From the NCBI GenBank assembly GCA_017646785.1, contig JAGCLX010000036.1:1-15464 (forward strand): a stretch of 15,464 nt of DNA, read 5' to 3'. A program made the translations under genes and the position numbers. The notes under the pieces were generated by a model. The model was not told the origin of the DNA. It ran no database searches and saw only the letters and a list, made by a program, of their open reading frames with translations. How positions within the stretch are numbered: the first letter of the stretch is position 1; each line of letters opens with the position of its first letter. This document shows, one piece after another, positions 1 through 6,728 of this stretch. The stretch is from Alistipes sp. GTDB taxonomy: Bacteria; Bacteroidota; Bacteroidia; Bacteroidales; Rikenellaceae.

Positions 1-324
1 ATCTTCTCAGGCGTGGGTGGTCAGCACGACTTTATGTATGGTGGTGCTCTCTCGGAGGGTGGTAAGTGCTTCATTGCTCTTCCCTCTATCACCTCTAAGG
101 GTCAGTCGAAGATTGTGCCTACACTCACTAAGGGTGCAGGTGTTGTGACCACACGCTTCCAGGCGCAGTATATCGCTACTGAGCACGGTATCGTCTACCT
201 ACGCAACAAGTCACTCGCTGAGCGTGCCAAGCTCCTTATCTCTATTGCAGACCCCTCAGTGCGTGAGGACCTCGAGCGTGCTGCAGTAGAGCGTTTTGGC
301 ATAGGCTTTCTAAGATTACAGTAA
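1..324 (+). CDS. Acetyl-CoA hydrolase/CoA-transferase family protein, C-terminal fragment
   Basis: This is the last 107 codons of a gene that begins upstream of the window, open from base 1 in frame 1 and ending with TAA. The fragment matches the C-terminal domain of the acetyl-CoA hydrolase/4-hydroxybutyrate CoA-transferase family. It shows SGVGGQHDFM, then an SEGGK..IALPS stretch, IVPTLTKGAGVVTTR, a YIATEHGIVYL segment and KSLAERAKLLISIADP. Members move CoA between acyl-CoA and acetate or similar acids, or hydrolyse acetyl-CoA, in the cytoplasm. The catalytic glutamate and the N-terminal half lie outside the window, so substrate cannot be judged. The gene converges on an ETF/acyl-CoA dehydrogenase operon and shares the intergenic hairpin with it. 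Both would fit butyrate or 4-hydroxybutyrate fermentation, which is inference from proximity. Family call is firm; exact enzyme is open. Confidence 0.85.
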   Translation: MFSGVGGQHDFMYGGALSEGGKCFIALPSITSKGQSKIVPTLTKGAGVVTTRFQAQYIATEHGIVYLRNKSLAERAKLLISIADPSVREDLERAAVERFGIGFLRLQ

Positions 325-350
325 TAAGGCAGACATCTACTGCCGCTAAC

Positions 351-381
351 AAAAGAGTCCACCCCGCAAGGAGTGGACTCT
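351..381 (-). terminator. Terminator for the etfBA-acyl-CoA dehydrogenase operon
   Basis: A perfect stem pairs GAGTCCAC (355-362) with GTGGACTC (373-380), extended by an A-T pair, around a 10-base loop. Read on the minus strand the stem is followed by a short T run (CTTTTG), as expected of an intrinsic terminator for the leftward operon ending at 402. On the plus strand the tail is only TCTCATTT, so it would work less well for the rightward CoA-transferase gene, though a bidirectional role is possible. Confidence 0.75.
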
Positions 382-401
382 CTCATTTATAGTGTGGTAG
401 A

Positions 402-2111
402 TTATGCGAACAACTCTACATCCGATGCATCCGAAGCATTGATATATGCCGCTGCCTCGGTGATCTTCTTCGATGCGTACTTCACGAAGATCTTTGTGGG
501 GTTGAGGTAGCTTGCCTCACACTCTGCGGCCTGGCGCAACATGATGTGTGACATGATGATATAACCTGCAATCTCAACAAGGCGGCGTGAGTGGAACTCC
601 TTATAGCCGTTTGACTCCTTGTCGATAGCTTCTACGCGTGCTACGACCTGCTCGTATACCTTGCGCAACTCAACCAACTCAGCACCCATAGCCTCAGTAG
701 CCTCCGTACGAGTGTTCTCCTCGTAGCGCATAATCTGCTCGAGGTAGGTACCCTTAGTCACGTGGTTGATGGCTGCAACGACCTGAAGCTGTGTTGTTCC
801 CTCGTAGATGTTCATGATGCGGGCGTCACGATACAAGCGCTCACATGCGTAGTCCTTCATGTAGCCCGAGCCACCGTGAATCTGGATTGAGTCGTAGGCA
901 ACCTCGTTGGCATACTCACTCGCAAACATCTTTGCAAGAGGTGTAAAGCCATCAGCAAGACGGTTGTAGAACTTCATCTCCTGGCGCTCCTCAGCCTCGA
1001 GTGATCGGTCGTGAGAGATGTGTGTAAGCTGCTTGTAGATATCCACAAAGCGAGCTGTTTCGTAGAGCATAGCGCGTGATGCGAGGGTCTTAGCCTCCAT
1101 GTTCTTAAGCATCTCGCGTACAGCGGCGAACTCATAGATAGCCTTGCCAAACTGCTCACGCTCCTTAGCATACTTCAAAGCCTCGCGGTATGCTGCCTCA
1201 CACAAACCTGTAGACTGCGCAGCGATACCAAGTCGAGCAGCGTTCATAAGCGACATAACGTACTTGATGAGTCCCATCTTGCGGTCGCCAACCAACACTG
1301 CGGGGGCGTTGTTGAAGACCAACTCGCAGGTGGGTGAGCCCTTGATACCAAGCTTGTTCTCGATGCGGCGCACCTTAACGCCACCATCGCGCTTATCGTA
1401 GATGAGCATAGAGAGACCTCGTGCATCCTTAGTGCCCTCCTCGGTACGTGCCAAGACGAGCGAGATGTCGCCATCGCCATTGGTGATGAAGCGCTTACAG
1501 CCGTTAAGACGCCATACGCCAGCTGCCTCGTCCCACGATGCCTTGAGCATTACAGCGCCAAGGTCAGAGCCTGCATCAGGCTCGGTGAGGTCCATAGCGC
1601 AGGTCTCGCCAGCAGATACGCGGGGCAAGAAGCGCTGCTTAATCTCCTCGGTTGCGAACTCGTTGATGGTCTCGGCGCAGTCCTGCAAGCCCCAGATGTT
1701 CTCGAAGCCTGCATCGGCGCGTGCAACCATCTCGTTAGCCATAGCAAAGCAAGTAACGGGCATGTTCAAACCGTCATACTTGCGGGGAAGGGTCATACCA
1801 CCCAATCCTGCGGCGTTCAACGCCTCGATGTTGCGTACGGTGCCTGAAGCATACTCCACGTGGTCGTTAACAACGCGGGGACCCTCATGGTCTACGCTCT
1901 CGGCATTGGCAGCGATAACCTCGCCACACACATCACCAACAATCTCCAACACGCGACGGTATGAGTCGAGTGCATCCTCTACATCCTGAGGCGCATAGTC
2001 GTACTCCTTAGCATCTGCAAAGTTGCGCTCCTTGAGCTCAATAATCCTCTTCATCAAGGGATGTGAGAGGTGATACTGCAAATCTGTGTTATCAGTATAG
2101 AAATTAGCCAT
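402..2111 (-). CDS. Acyl-CoA dehydrogenase (butyryl-CoA dehydrogenase-like, with C-terminal extension)
   Basis: A 569-residue FAD-dependent acyl-CoA dehydrogenase that interconverts an acyl-CoA and its 2-enoyl-CoA, exchanging electrons with ETF. Visible family marks, in order: the middle-domain substrate/FAD segment TEPDAGSDLGA, the FITNGDGD strand, the C-terminal helical domain with REQFGKAI, IQIHGGSGYMKDYACERLYRDARI, and the active-site IYEGTTQLQ, in which Glu437 sits where the catalytic base of short/medium-chain enzymes lies. It is longer than the roughly 380-residue classical enzyme. The extra roughly 130 C-terminal residues resemble the extension found in DmdC-type and many Bacteroidetes members. 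The start is 3 bp after the etfA stop, so translation is probably coupled and the ETF encoded next door is its likely redox partner. Family assignment is firm; preferred chain length and physiological direction are inferred. Confidence 0.93.
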   Translation of the reverse strand: MANFYTDNTDLQYHLSHPLMKRIIELKERNFADAKEYDYAPQDVEDALDSYRRVLEIVGDVCGEVIAANAESVDHEGPRVVNDHVEYASGTVRNIEALNAAGLGGMTLPRKYDGLNMPVTCFAMANEMVARADAGFENIWGLQDCAETINEFATEEIKQRFLPRVSAGETCAMDLTEPDAGSDLGAVMLKASWDEAAGVWRLNGCKRFITNGDGDISLVLARTEEGTKDARGLSMLIYDKRDGGVKVRRIENKLGIKGSPTCELVFNNAPAVLVGDRKMGLIKYVMSLMNAARLGIAAQSTGLCEAAYREALKYAKEREQFGKAIYEFAAVREMLKNMEAKTLASRAMLYETARFVDIYKQLTHISHDRSLEAEERQEMKFYNRLADGFTPLAKMFASEYANEVAYDSIQIHGGSGYMKDYACERLYRDARIMNIYEGTTQLQVVAAINHVTKGTYLEQIMRYEENTRTEATEAMGAELVELRKVYEQVVARVEAIDKESNGYKEFHSRRLVEIAGYIIMSHIMLRQAAECEASYLNPTKIFVKYASKKITEAAAYINASDASDVELFA

Positions 2112-2114
2112 GGC

Positions 2115-3134
2115 TTACTTTGAATTCTGTTTGTAATACTTAATCATCTTGGGGATTACCTCCTCGACGCTACCTGTGATGGCGTAATCGGCAATTTTGT
2201 TGATGGGGGCCTCGGGGTCGGTGTTGATAGATACAATCATCGCCGAGCCATCCATACCCGCGGTGTGCTGAATCTGACCAGAGATACCGCATGCGATGTA
2301 GAGCTTAGGGCGTACAGTGACACCTGTCTGGCCAATCTGGCGCTCATGCTCTGTGAAGCCTGCATCTACCGCTGCGCGTGATGCACCCACCTCGCCACCA
2401 AGTACATTCGCCAATTCGTGTACAAGCTGGAAGTTTTCCTTAGAGCCTACGCCGTAACCACCTGCTACGATTACCGATGCGCCCTTGATGTTGATCTTGC
2501 GCTCCTCGATGTGGCGCTCTACGATGCGAACAGCGAGGTCGGTATCCTTGACCATGGGCTGCCACTCTATCTCGCGAACCTCACCAGCTGCGGGGGTAGC
2601 AAGAGCCTCCTTGCGCATAACACCCTCACGCACGGTAGCCATCTGTGGACGGCACTCGGGGTTAACGATAGTTGCGATGATGTTACCGCCAAACGCGGGA
2701 CGAATCTGGTAGAGGAGTGAGTCGTACTCCTTACCGCTCTTGGCATCCTTATGCTCGCCGATGACAAGCTCCGTACAGTCGGCTGTAAGACCGCTGTGGA
2801 GGGCTGACGACACGCGGGGTGCGAAGTCGCGGCCTACGGGTGTAGCACCGAAGAGCGCAATCTGTGGCTTCTCCTGCTGGATAAGACCCACCATGACTGC
2901 TGTGTGGGGTAGGGTGCGGAAGGGTGCGAAAATCTCGTTGTCGGCAACCCACACAGTGTCAGCACCATACTTCGCCAACTCGGGTGCGAGGTCCTTGACG
3001 TTGTGGCCAATAACCACTGCCTCGAGCTTAACGCCGAGTGTGTTAGCCAACTCACGACCCTTAGTAAGGAGCTCCAACGATACGTCGGCTATCTCGCGCT
3101 CCTCAATCTCTATATATACAAATACGTTATTCAT
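2115..3134 (-). CDS. etfA: Electron transfer flavoprotein, alpha subunit
   Basis: A 339-residue ETF alpha subunit, the FAD-binding half of the cytoplasmic heterodimer that carries electrons to or from acyl-CoA dehydrogenase. The N-terminal alpha/beta domain starts NNVFVYIE and includes RPAFGGNIIATI. The C-terminal FAD domain shows the expected GASRAAVDAG (residues 250-259), QIGQTG and the family signature LYIACGISGQIQHTAGM (278-294). The frame is open further upstream to an ATG at 3176, but that start would overlap etfB by 23 bp and add 14 residues before the conserved first strand, so I chose the ATG at 3134, 19 bp after the etfB stop. It lies between etfB and the acyl-CoA dehydrogenase gene and is surely co-transcribed with them. 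Confidence 0.94.
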   Translation of the reverse strand: MNNVFVYIEIEEREIADVSLELLTKGRELANTLGVKLEAVVIGHNVKDLAPELAKYGADTVWVADNEIFAPFRTLPHTAVMVGLIQQEKPQIALFGATPVGRDFAPRVSSALHSGLTADCTELVIGEHKDAKSGKEYDSLLYQIRPAFGGNIIATIVNPECRPQMATVREGVMRKEALATPAAGEVREIEWQPMVKDTDLAVRIVERHIEERKINIKGASVIVAGGYGVGSKENFQLVHELANVLGGEVGASRAAVDAGFTEHERQIGQTGVTVRPKLYIACGISGQIQHTAGMDGSAMIVSINTDPEAPINKIADYAITGSVEEVIPKMIKYYKQNSK

Positions 3135-3153
3135 ACTCTTAACTCTTAAGCGA

Positions 3154-4029
3154 TTAACCGAGCGTGTGGCTCGCAATAAGCTCCTGCATGAGCTCCTCGA
3201 TATCCTTATCCTCGGCTGTGAGGGTCTTAGCCTCCTTAGCCTGGAACACTACGTTCTCAATCTTCTTAACCTTAGTGGGTGAGCCACTCAAACCGAGCTG
3301 CTCGGGGTCGGGATTGACATCTGCTGCAGCGAACTCAATGATGTGCAAGTAGGGACGCTCCTCGATAAAGGCGTTCCACTGTGCATCGACATTTGCCATC
3401 TCCGAGGTGGCAAGTGCACGCTTGTACTTCATCACGCGCTTAGCATTGCGGGGACGGCACTCCTTAGCCGAAGAGTTCACGGTGATAAGCGCGGGGAGGG
3501 GTGACACAACAACCTCCGAGCCACGCTCCAAGCGACGCTTGATGGTAATCTCTGTGTCGTTGATGTCGACGAGCTCCTCGGCGTATGTAACCTGTGGGAG
3601 GTCGAGCTTTTCAGCCACCTGGGGGCCTACCTGTGCTGTATCGCCATCGATAGCCTGGCGGCCTGCAACGATGACGTCGGGCTCTATCTTGCGGAGAGCC
3701 AACGAGAGTGCATACGACGTAGCGAGTGTGTCAGAACCTGCAAACTCCTTACCCGAGAGCAAGTAACCACCATCGGCACCGCGGAACATAGCTTCGCGGA
3801 TGACGTCGCTGGCACGCTGGGGACCCATGGTTAATACGTAGACCTCGCTACCAGCCATGCGCTCCTTGATTTGAAGTGCCATCTCAAGGGCGTTGAGGTC
3901 CTCGGGGTTGAAGATTGCAGCAAGAGCAGCACGGTTGACCGTACCCTCTGGGGTCATGGCGTCCTTGCCCACATTACGAGTGTCGGGCACCTGCTTGGCC
4001 ATAACCACAATTTTCTTAACTCTTTCCAT
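3154..4029 (-). CDS. etfB: Electron transfer flavoprotein, beta subunit (bifurcating-type signature)
   Basis: A 291-residue ETF beta subunit, first gene of the etfB-etfA-acyl-CoA dehydrogenase operon. The protein begins MERVKKIVVMAKQVPDT, the normal first strand of EtfB. It carries FNPEDLNALEMALQIKE, VLTMGP (65-70), SDTLATSYALSLAL (99-112) and AGRQAIDGDTAQVGP (122-136). The DGDTAQVGP loop (128-136) is the form I associate with ETFs that bind a second FAD in beta and bifurcate electrons from NADH. Simple ETFs such as the human one carry a different sequence there and bind AMP. The frame continues upstream to an ATG at 4104, but a -7 promoter box lies at 4092-4099, inside that extension, so the ATG at 4029 is the better start. 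Subunit identity is firm; bifurcation is inferred. Confidence 0.94.
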   Translation of the reverse strand: MERVKKIVVMAKQVPDTRNVGKDAMTPEGTVNRAALAAIFNPEDLNALEMALQIKERMAGSEVYVLTMGPQRASDVIREAMFRGADGGYLLSGKEFAGSDTLATSYALSLALRKIEPDVIVAGRQAIDGDTAQVGPQVAEKLDLPQVTYAEELVDINDTEITIKRRLERGSEVVVSPLPALITVNSSAKECRPRNAKRVMKYKRALATSEMANVDAQWNAFIEERPYLHIIEFAAADVNPDPEQLGLSGSPTKVKKIENVVFQAKEAKTLTAEDKDIEELMQELIASHTLG

Positions 4030-4091
4030 AACTATATTTATATGTGTAATTATCTTTACGTTTGCCTCCAGCCTAAGTTGGTCGGAGCGGA

Positions 4092-4099
4092 CAAAGATA
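4092..4099 (-). promoter_or_regulatory. Bacteroidetes -7 box for the etfBA operon
   Basis: On the minus strand the bases read TATCTTTG, a perfect match to the Bacteroidetes TAnnTTTG -7 element. This predicts transcription starting near 4086 and a leader of roughly 55-60 nt before etfB. No good TTTG-like -33 box is present at the usual spacing, so this promoter may be weak or activator-dependent. Confidence 0.55.
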
Positions 4100-4212
4100 C
4101 TCAATTTTGTCTAAAACTCACTATTTTTACGCTGTTTATTCATGTCTCAGTGTGCAAAACATTGTAAAATAGGTATATAGACGTATGCTTTATTTTTCCA
4201 TTTTACTACATC

Positions 4213-5370
4213 CTAACCCCTGATATCGACACCCACGCGGCGATAGCAGTTGGCAAGGTTAAAGGCTACAACCTCGGGGCGGAAGCGCGAGGCGTGGCGC
4301 TTGCCTCGCTCGATAAGTTCGCGGCGTAGCTCCTCGTCGCTGAGTAGGCGGCGCACAGCGCTTATAAGGTCATCGCGGTTGTCGCTCTCCATGTAGAGCA
4401 CGGCGTTGTCGGCTATCTCCTCCATGCTTGGTGTGCGGTTCACAAGGCAGGGTGTGCCAACGGTCATAGCCTCGGCTACGCTGCTGGCAAAGCCCTCGTA
4501 GCGTGAGAGGTTTATGAGCATGGCGGCACGCTGGTAGATGGCAGGCATCTCCTGCTCGGTAGCGCCCTCGATGAAGTGTATTCTGTCGGCCACGCCGAGG
4601 ACCTTTGCTACGCGTTGCAGGCGCATGGTGTATGCGGTGGTGCGACCCACGATGACGTAGTGTATCTCGTGGTCGAGGATGGGAAGCATGCGTATGACCT
4701 TGAGCATATTACGGCGTTCGAGGTGACTGCCCACGCTGAGAATGTATCGTTCAGGTAGGGCATAGCGTTCCACAACGCTCGCCTCAGCCTCCTGGGTTAC
4801 TGTCTCGGTGAATGTCTTGCCAACGCCTCTATATACCACGTCGACCTTATCCTCGTAGATGTTGAAGTGCTTGATAATGTCGCGCTTGACGCTCTCACTA
4901 ACCGCCACGATGCGGTCTACGCGCTGGAGCATGCGACCCATATATATGCGGCTGATGAAGTTCTCGGGCGAGTTGAGGATGCTCTTGTCGTATAGAAATG
5001 CCATGTTGTGCACCGTAACCACCGTGCGGATGCCGCGTGAGGCAAGGCCTACGGGTATGTGCTCCGTAAGTCCGTGATATAGCTCCACATTGCCGTTATG
5101 TAGGTCGTGGCCTATGCGCCATGAGCGCCACAGCAGGGGTAGCTTGCGCCATAGTCCGCCATCGGGTTCCATGGTCTCCACGTTGTGCAGACGCTCTATC
5201 GCCTCATAGCCCTTGTTGGGCAGGCGGAGGGTTACGTATGGTCGGAAATAGCTATGTCGGGGTGCTGAGAGTGCCATGGCCTCGATGACCAGACGGCTGT
5301 AGGAGCTGAACTCATCGCCGTTAGTCATGGCCTGACGTGCATCGAATCCTATGGTGATACTGCGCTTCAT
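4213..5370 (-). CDS. Glycosyltransferase, GT4 family
   Basis: A 385-residue cytoplasmic glycosyltransferase with the GT-B fold of family 4, which moves a sugar from a nucleotide-sugar to a glycan or lipid acceptor. The N-terminal half begins with a strand ITIGFDARQA and contains ELYHGLTEHIPVG, VVTVHNMAF and a DRIVAVSESVKRDI segment. The C-terminal half has YILSVGSHLERRNM (donor-binding start), IHYVIVG and the E-x7-E motif EGFASSVAE, with Glu292 and Glu300, that contacts the nucleotide-sugar. There is no signal peptide or membrane segment. Two earlier in-frame ATGs (5391, 5403) exist; 5370 is chosen because a -7 box at 5414-5421 would leave almost no leader for 5403 and because the fold starts at this point. 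It stands alone, with no neighbouring surface-polysaccharide genes, so sugar and acceptor cannot be named. Confidence 0.88.
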   Translation of the reverse strand: MKRSITIGFDARQAMTNGDEFSSYSRLVIEAMALSAPRHSYFRPYVTLRLPNKGYEAIERLHNVETMEPDGGLWRKLPLLWRSWRIGHDLHNGNVELYHGLTEHIPVGLASRGIRTVVTVHNMAFLYDKSILNSPENFISRIYMGRMLQRVDRIVAVSESVKRDIIKHFNIYEDKVDVVYRGVGKTFTETVTQEAEASVVERYALPERYILSVGSHLERRNMLKVIRMLPILDHEIHYVIVGRTTAYTMRLQRVAKVLGVADRIHFIEGATEQEMPAIYQRAAMLINLSRYEGFASSVAEAMTVGTPCLVNRTPSMEEIADNAVLYMESDNRDDLISAVRRLLSDEELRRELIERGKRHASRFRPEVVAFNLANCYRRVGVDIRG

Positions 5371-5413
5371 AGTTTTTGCTACGGCCTGCATTGTAGTAGG
5401 CACATATACCTCG

Positions 5414-5445
5414 CAAAGATAGCAAAAAAAATGAGAATAAGAAAT
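5414..5445 (-). promoter_or_regulatory. Promoter for the glycosyltransferase gene
   Basis: The minus strand carries TATCTTTG (5421 down to 5414), a perfect Bacteroidetes -7 box, and a TTTC at 5444-5441 about 19 nt upstream as a weak -33 element. Transcription would begin near 5408, giving a leader of about 40 nt to the ATG at 5370. Its presence between the candidate small RNA and the gene suggests that the gene does not depend on read-through from the RNA. Confidence 0.55.
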
Positions 5446-5483
5446 TTTTGAGTGGTGGAGTGCTCTGTTGGTGTGTCGGGTGC

Positions 5484-5638
5484 AAAAAAAAAGAGGGCAA
5501 CCGAGGGGTGTAGAACTTGCGTTCTTCTGACATAGCTTGCGTCTCTAACCTATTGGTTTTAAGCATGCAACCTGTGTCATACCCATCGATTGGCCTCTCC
5601 AACCTAAAACTACTAACCTAAATGAACCTTAAAACTTC
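5484..5638 (-). ncRNA. Candidate structured small RNA, family not recognised
   Basis: The minus strand has everything expected of an independent small-RNA gene: a near-consensus promoter just upstream (5643-5674), a compact structured body and a nine-T run (5492-5484) at its end. The segment 5600-5581 pairs with 5509-5490 at 18 of 20 positions, counting G-U, with only a C-C and a U-C mismatch, forming a rod that closes the molecule and doubles as the terminator stem. Inside it a UGACA (5579-5575)/UGUCA (5532-5528) helix encloses a smaller AACC-AATA-GGUU hairpin. A hairpin AGAAC-GCAA-GUUCU (5525-5512) has a GNRA tetraloop. The first ~38 nt are outside the rod. Predicted length is about 155 nt. 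It lacks the GGAAGCAG-like loop of SRP RNA, and I see no tRNA, 5S or tmRNA features. A Bacteroidales 6S RNA is possible on size and end pairing. A leader of the downstream glycosyltransferase is less likely. Confidence 0.6.
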
Positions 5639-5642
5639 GCTG

Positions 5643-5674
5643 CAAAGGTAAAGGGTATTTTTTAATTCTCCAAA
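5643..5674 (-). promoter_or_regulatory. Consensus Bacteroidetes promoter for the candidate small RNA
   Basis: Reading leftward on the minus strand there is TTTG (5674-5671), exactly 20 nt, then TACCTTTG (5650-5643), a full match to the TTTG-N20-TAnnTTTG pattern. It is the best promoter in the window. It faces away from yebC and toward 5638, and no protein gene starts within 230 bp, which is the main reason to suspect a non-coding transcript. Confidence 0.75.
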
Positions 5675-5876
5675 TAATTTAATAAAAAATTTCATTAATT
5701 TATGTAAATTTTTATCAAATCGTGGTTATACAGCTGTTTGACAGTGGTTTGTGCTGCTTGTTACTGCTCGGTATGATGGGGGAGATGTATATCCGTTTGG
5801 CATTACGAGGTGGCTTTTGCTATGTTGTTGTCTGTGACCCCTAAGTAGATAGCTGTCAAATAAAAGTGGCCTGAAT

Positions 5877-5908
5877 TTTCCAATTCTTAATATTTTTTAC
5901 TATCTTTG
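5877..5908 (+). promoter_or_regulatory. Promoter for yebC-ileS
   Basis: TTTC at 5877-5880 is followed after exactly 20 nt by TATCTTTG at 5901-5908, a perfect -7 box with a one-mismatch -33 box. Transcription would start near 5914, giving an AT-rich leader of about 54 nt without a Shine-Dalgarno sequence before the yebC ATG. Confidence 0.7.
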
Positions 5909-5967
5909 CGGCCTGTGCATATATATACTAAGGTATTAACAACTAAAAATATAAAAACTATTACACT

Positions 5968-6705
5968 ATGGGAAGAGCATTTGAGTATCGCAAGGCGAGA
6001 AAGATGAAGCGCTGGGGTCACATGGCGCGTGTGTTTACTAAGATCGGTAAGGAGATTGAGATGGCTGTAAAGGCTTCTGGTCCAGATCCTTCATCTAACC
6101 TCCGCCTCCGCCTTCTTATCCAGAACGCTAAGGCTGAGAATATGCCTAAGGAGAATGTTGAGCGTGCAATCAAGCGTGCTACAGATAAGGATGCTGCGGA
6201 CTACAAGGAGATGATCTATGAGGGTTATGGCCCTCACGGCATCGCCGTATTGGTGGAGACAGCTACCGACAACACAAACCGTACAGTAGCCTCAGTGCGT
6301 ATGTACTTCAACAAGTATGGTGGTACACTCGGTACATCAGGCTCTGTGGGCTTCATGTTCGAGCACAAGTGCGTATTTAAGTTTAAGCCTACCGAGGGTG
6401 CAGACCTCGAGGAGATGGAGCTCGAGATGATTGACTTCGGCGTTGATGAGTTCTACGCTGAGGAGGGTGAGGTAACAGTATATGCTGCCTACGAGTCATT
6501 CGGCCAGATCCAGACATGGATTGAGTCTAAGGGCTTCGAGCTCGTATCGGGTGAGGGCGTTCGCATACCTACCGACACCAAGGAGCTTACTCCCGAGGAG
6601 CGTGAGGCTGTAAACAAGCTCATCGAGCACCTTGAGGAGGATGATGACGTGACTAACGTCTACACTACAATGGCCGAGTCTGACGAGGAGGACGAGGAAG
6701 AGTAA
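5968..6705 (+). CDS. yebC: YebC/PmpR/TACO1-family protein
   Basis: A 245-residue cytoplasmic protein of the YebC family, long annotated as a transcription regulator and more recently linked to easing ribosome stalling, notably at proline-rich stretches (TACO1 is the mitochondrial homologue). The N-terminal domain is the Bacteroidetes form, starting GRAFEYRKARKMKRWG in place of the usual AGHSKWANIKHRK. It is followed by the family marks FTKIGKEIEMAVK, DPSSNLRLR, NAKAENMPKENVERAIKRA, YEGYGPHGIAVLVE and TDNTNRTVASVR. The last 25 or so residues are strikingly acidic (EEDDD and then SDEEDEEE), a tail longer than in typical members. It is preceded by its own promoter and lies 23 bp before ileS, so the two are probably co-transcribed. 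That pairing fits a role in translation. Family identity is firm; whether this paralogue acts on ribosomes or DNA is not shown. Confidence 0.93.
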   Translation: MGRAFEYRKARKMKRWGHMARVFTKIGKEIEMAVKASGPDPSSNLRLRLLIQNAKAENMPKENVERAIKRATDKDAADYKEMIYEGYGPHGIAVLVETATDNTNRTVASVRMYFNKYGGTLGTSGSVGFMFEHKCVFKFKPTEGADLEEMELEMIDFGVDEFYAEEGEVTVYAAYESFGQIQTWIESKGFELVSGEGVRIPTDTKELTPEEREAVNKLIEHLEEDDDVTNVYTTMAESDEEDEEE

Positions 6706-6728
6706 CCCCCTAATAACTGAAATTACTA

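Larger units (their letters stand above)
5404..5967. other. 564-bp intergenic region between the glycosyltransferase gene and yebC
   Basis: This is the only long gap in the window. From left to right it holds the glycosyltransferase promoter, a candidate structured RNA with its own promoter (5484-5674, minus strand), an AT-rich stretch (about 5655-5720), then about 155 bp (5721-5876) in which I see no gene, and the yebC promoter (5877-5908). An 8-bp inverted repeat, TTTGACAG at 5737-5744 and CTGTCAAA at 5853-5860, brackets part of that last stretch; I can attach no function to it. The longest open frames here lack codon bias or a start context and are not credible genes. Confidence 0.7.

Noticed and set aside
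1402..1989. A 195-codon plus-strand frame opposite the acyl-CoA dehydrogenase
   Set aside because: It is the mirror of a highly biased real gene, rich in Ser/Arg/Pro with no domain logic. Similar long shadows lie at 2740-3282, 7746-8168, 9767-10222 and 11786-12265.
3135..3176. Longer etfA reading frame starting at the ATG at 3176
   Set aside because: It would overlap etfB and add 14 residues before the conserved first strand; the ATG at 3134 fits the family and the operon spacing better.
4164..4206. Inverted repeat GTAAAAT (4164-4170)/ATTTTAC (4200-4206) after the glycosyltransferase stop, a possible terminator
   Set aside because: The 7-bp stem is nearly all A-T with a long loop and no T run after it, so it would be unstable; not called.
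5321..5602. A 93-codon open frame on the minus strand over the small-RNA region and the start of the glycosyltransferase gene
   Set aside because: It runs through the predicted RNA duplex and the T run, overlaps the glycosyltransferase out of frame, matches no family I know and lacks the GAG/CTC-rich codon use of neighbouring genes.
5484..5638. Signal recognition particle RNA, 5S rRNA or tmRNA as identity of the structured RNA
   Set aside because: The SRP apical loop (GGAAG...AGCAG) is missing, no 5S conserved loops are present and no tRNA-like CCA end with a tag frame exists. A 6S-like identity was left open.
5737..5860. Perfect 8-bp inverted repeat, TTTGACAG and CTGTCAAA, 108 bp apart, resembling terminal repeats of a small mobile element
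   Set aside because: Eight bases at this spacing is weak evidence. I find no flanking target duplication, and the interior has no structure or coding capacity.
6706..6728. Leader regulation (T-box) before ileS
   Set aside because: Only 23 bp separate yebC from ileS; there is no room for a T-box and no specifier or antiterminator pattern is present.
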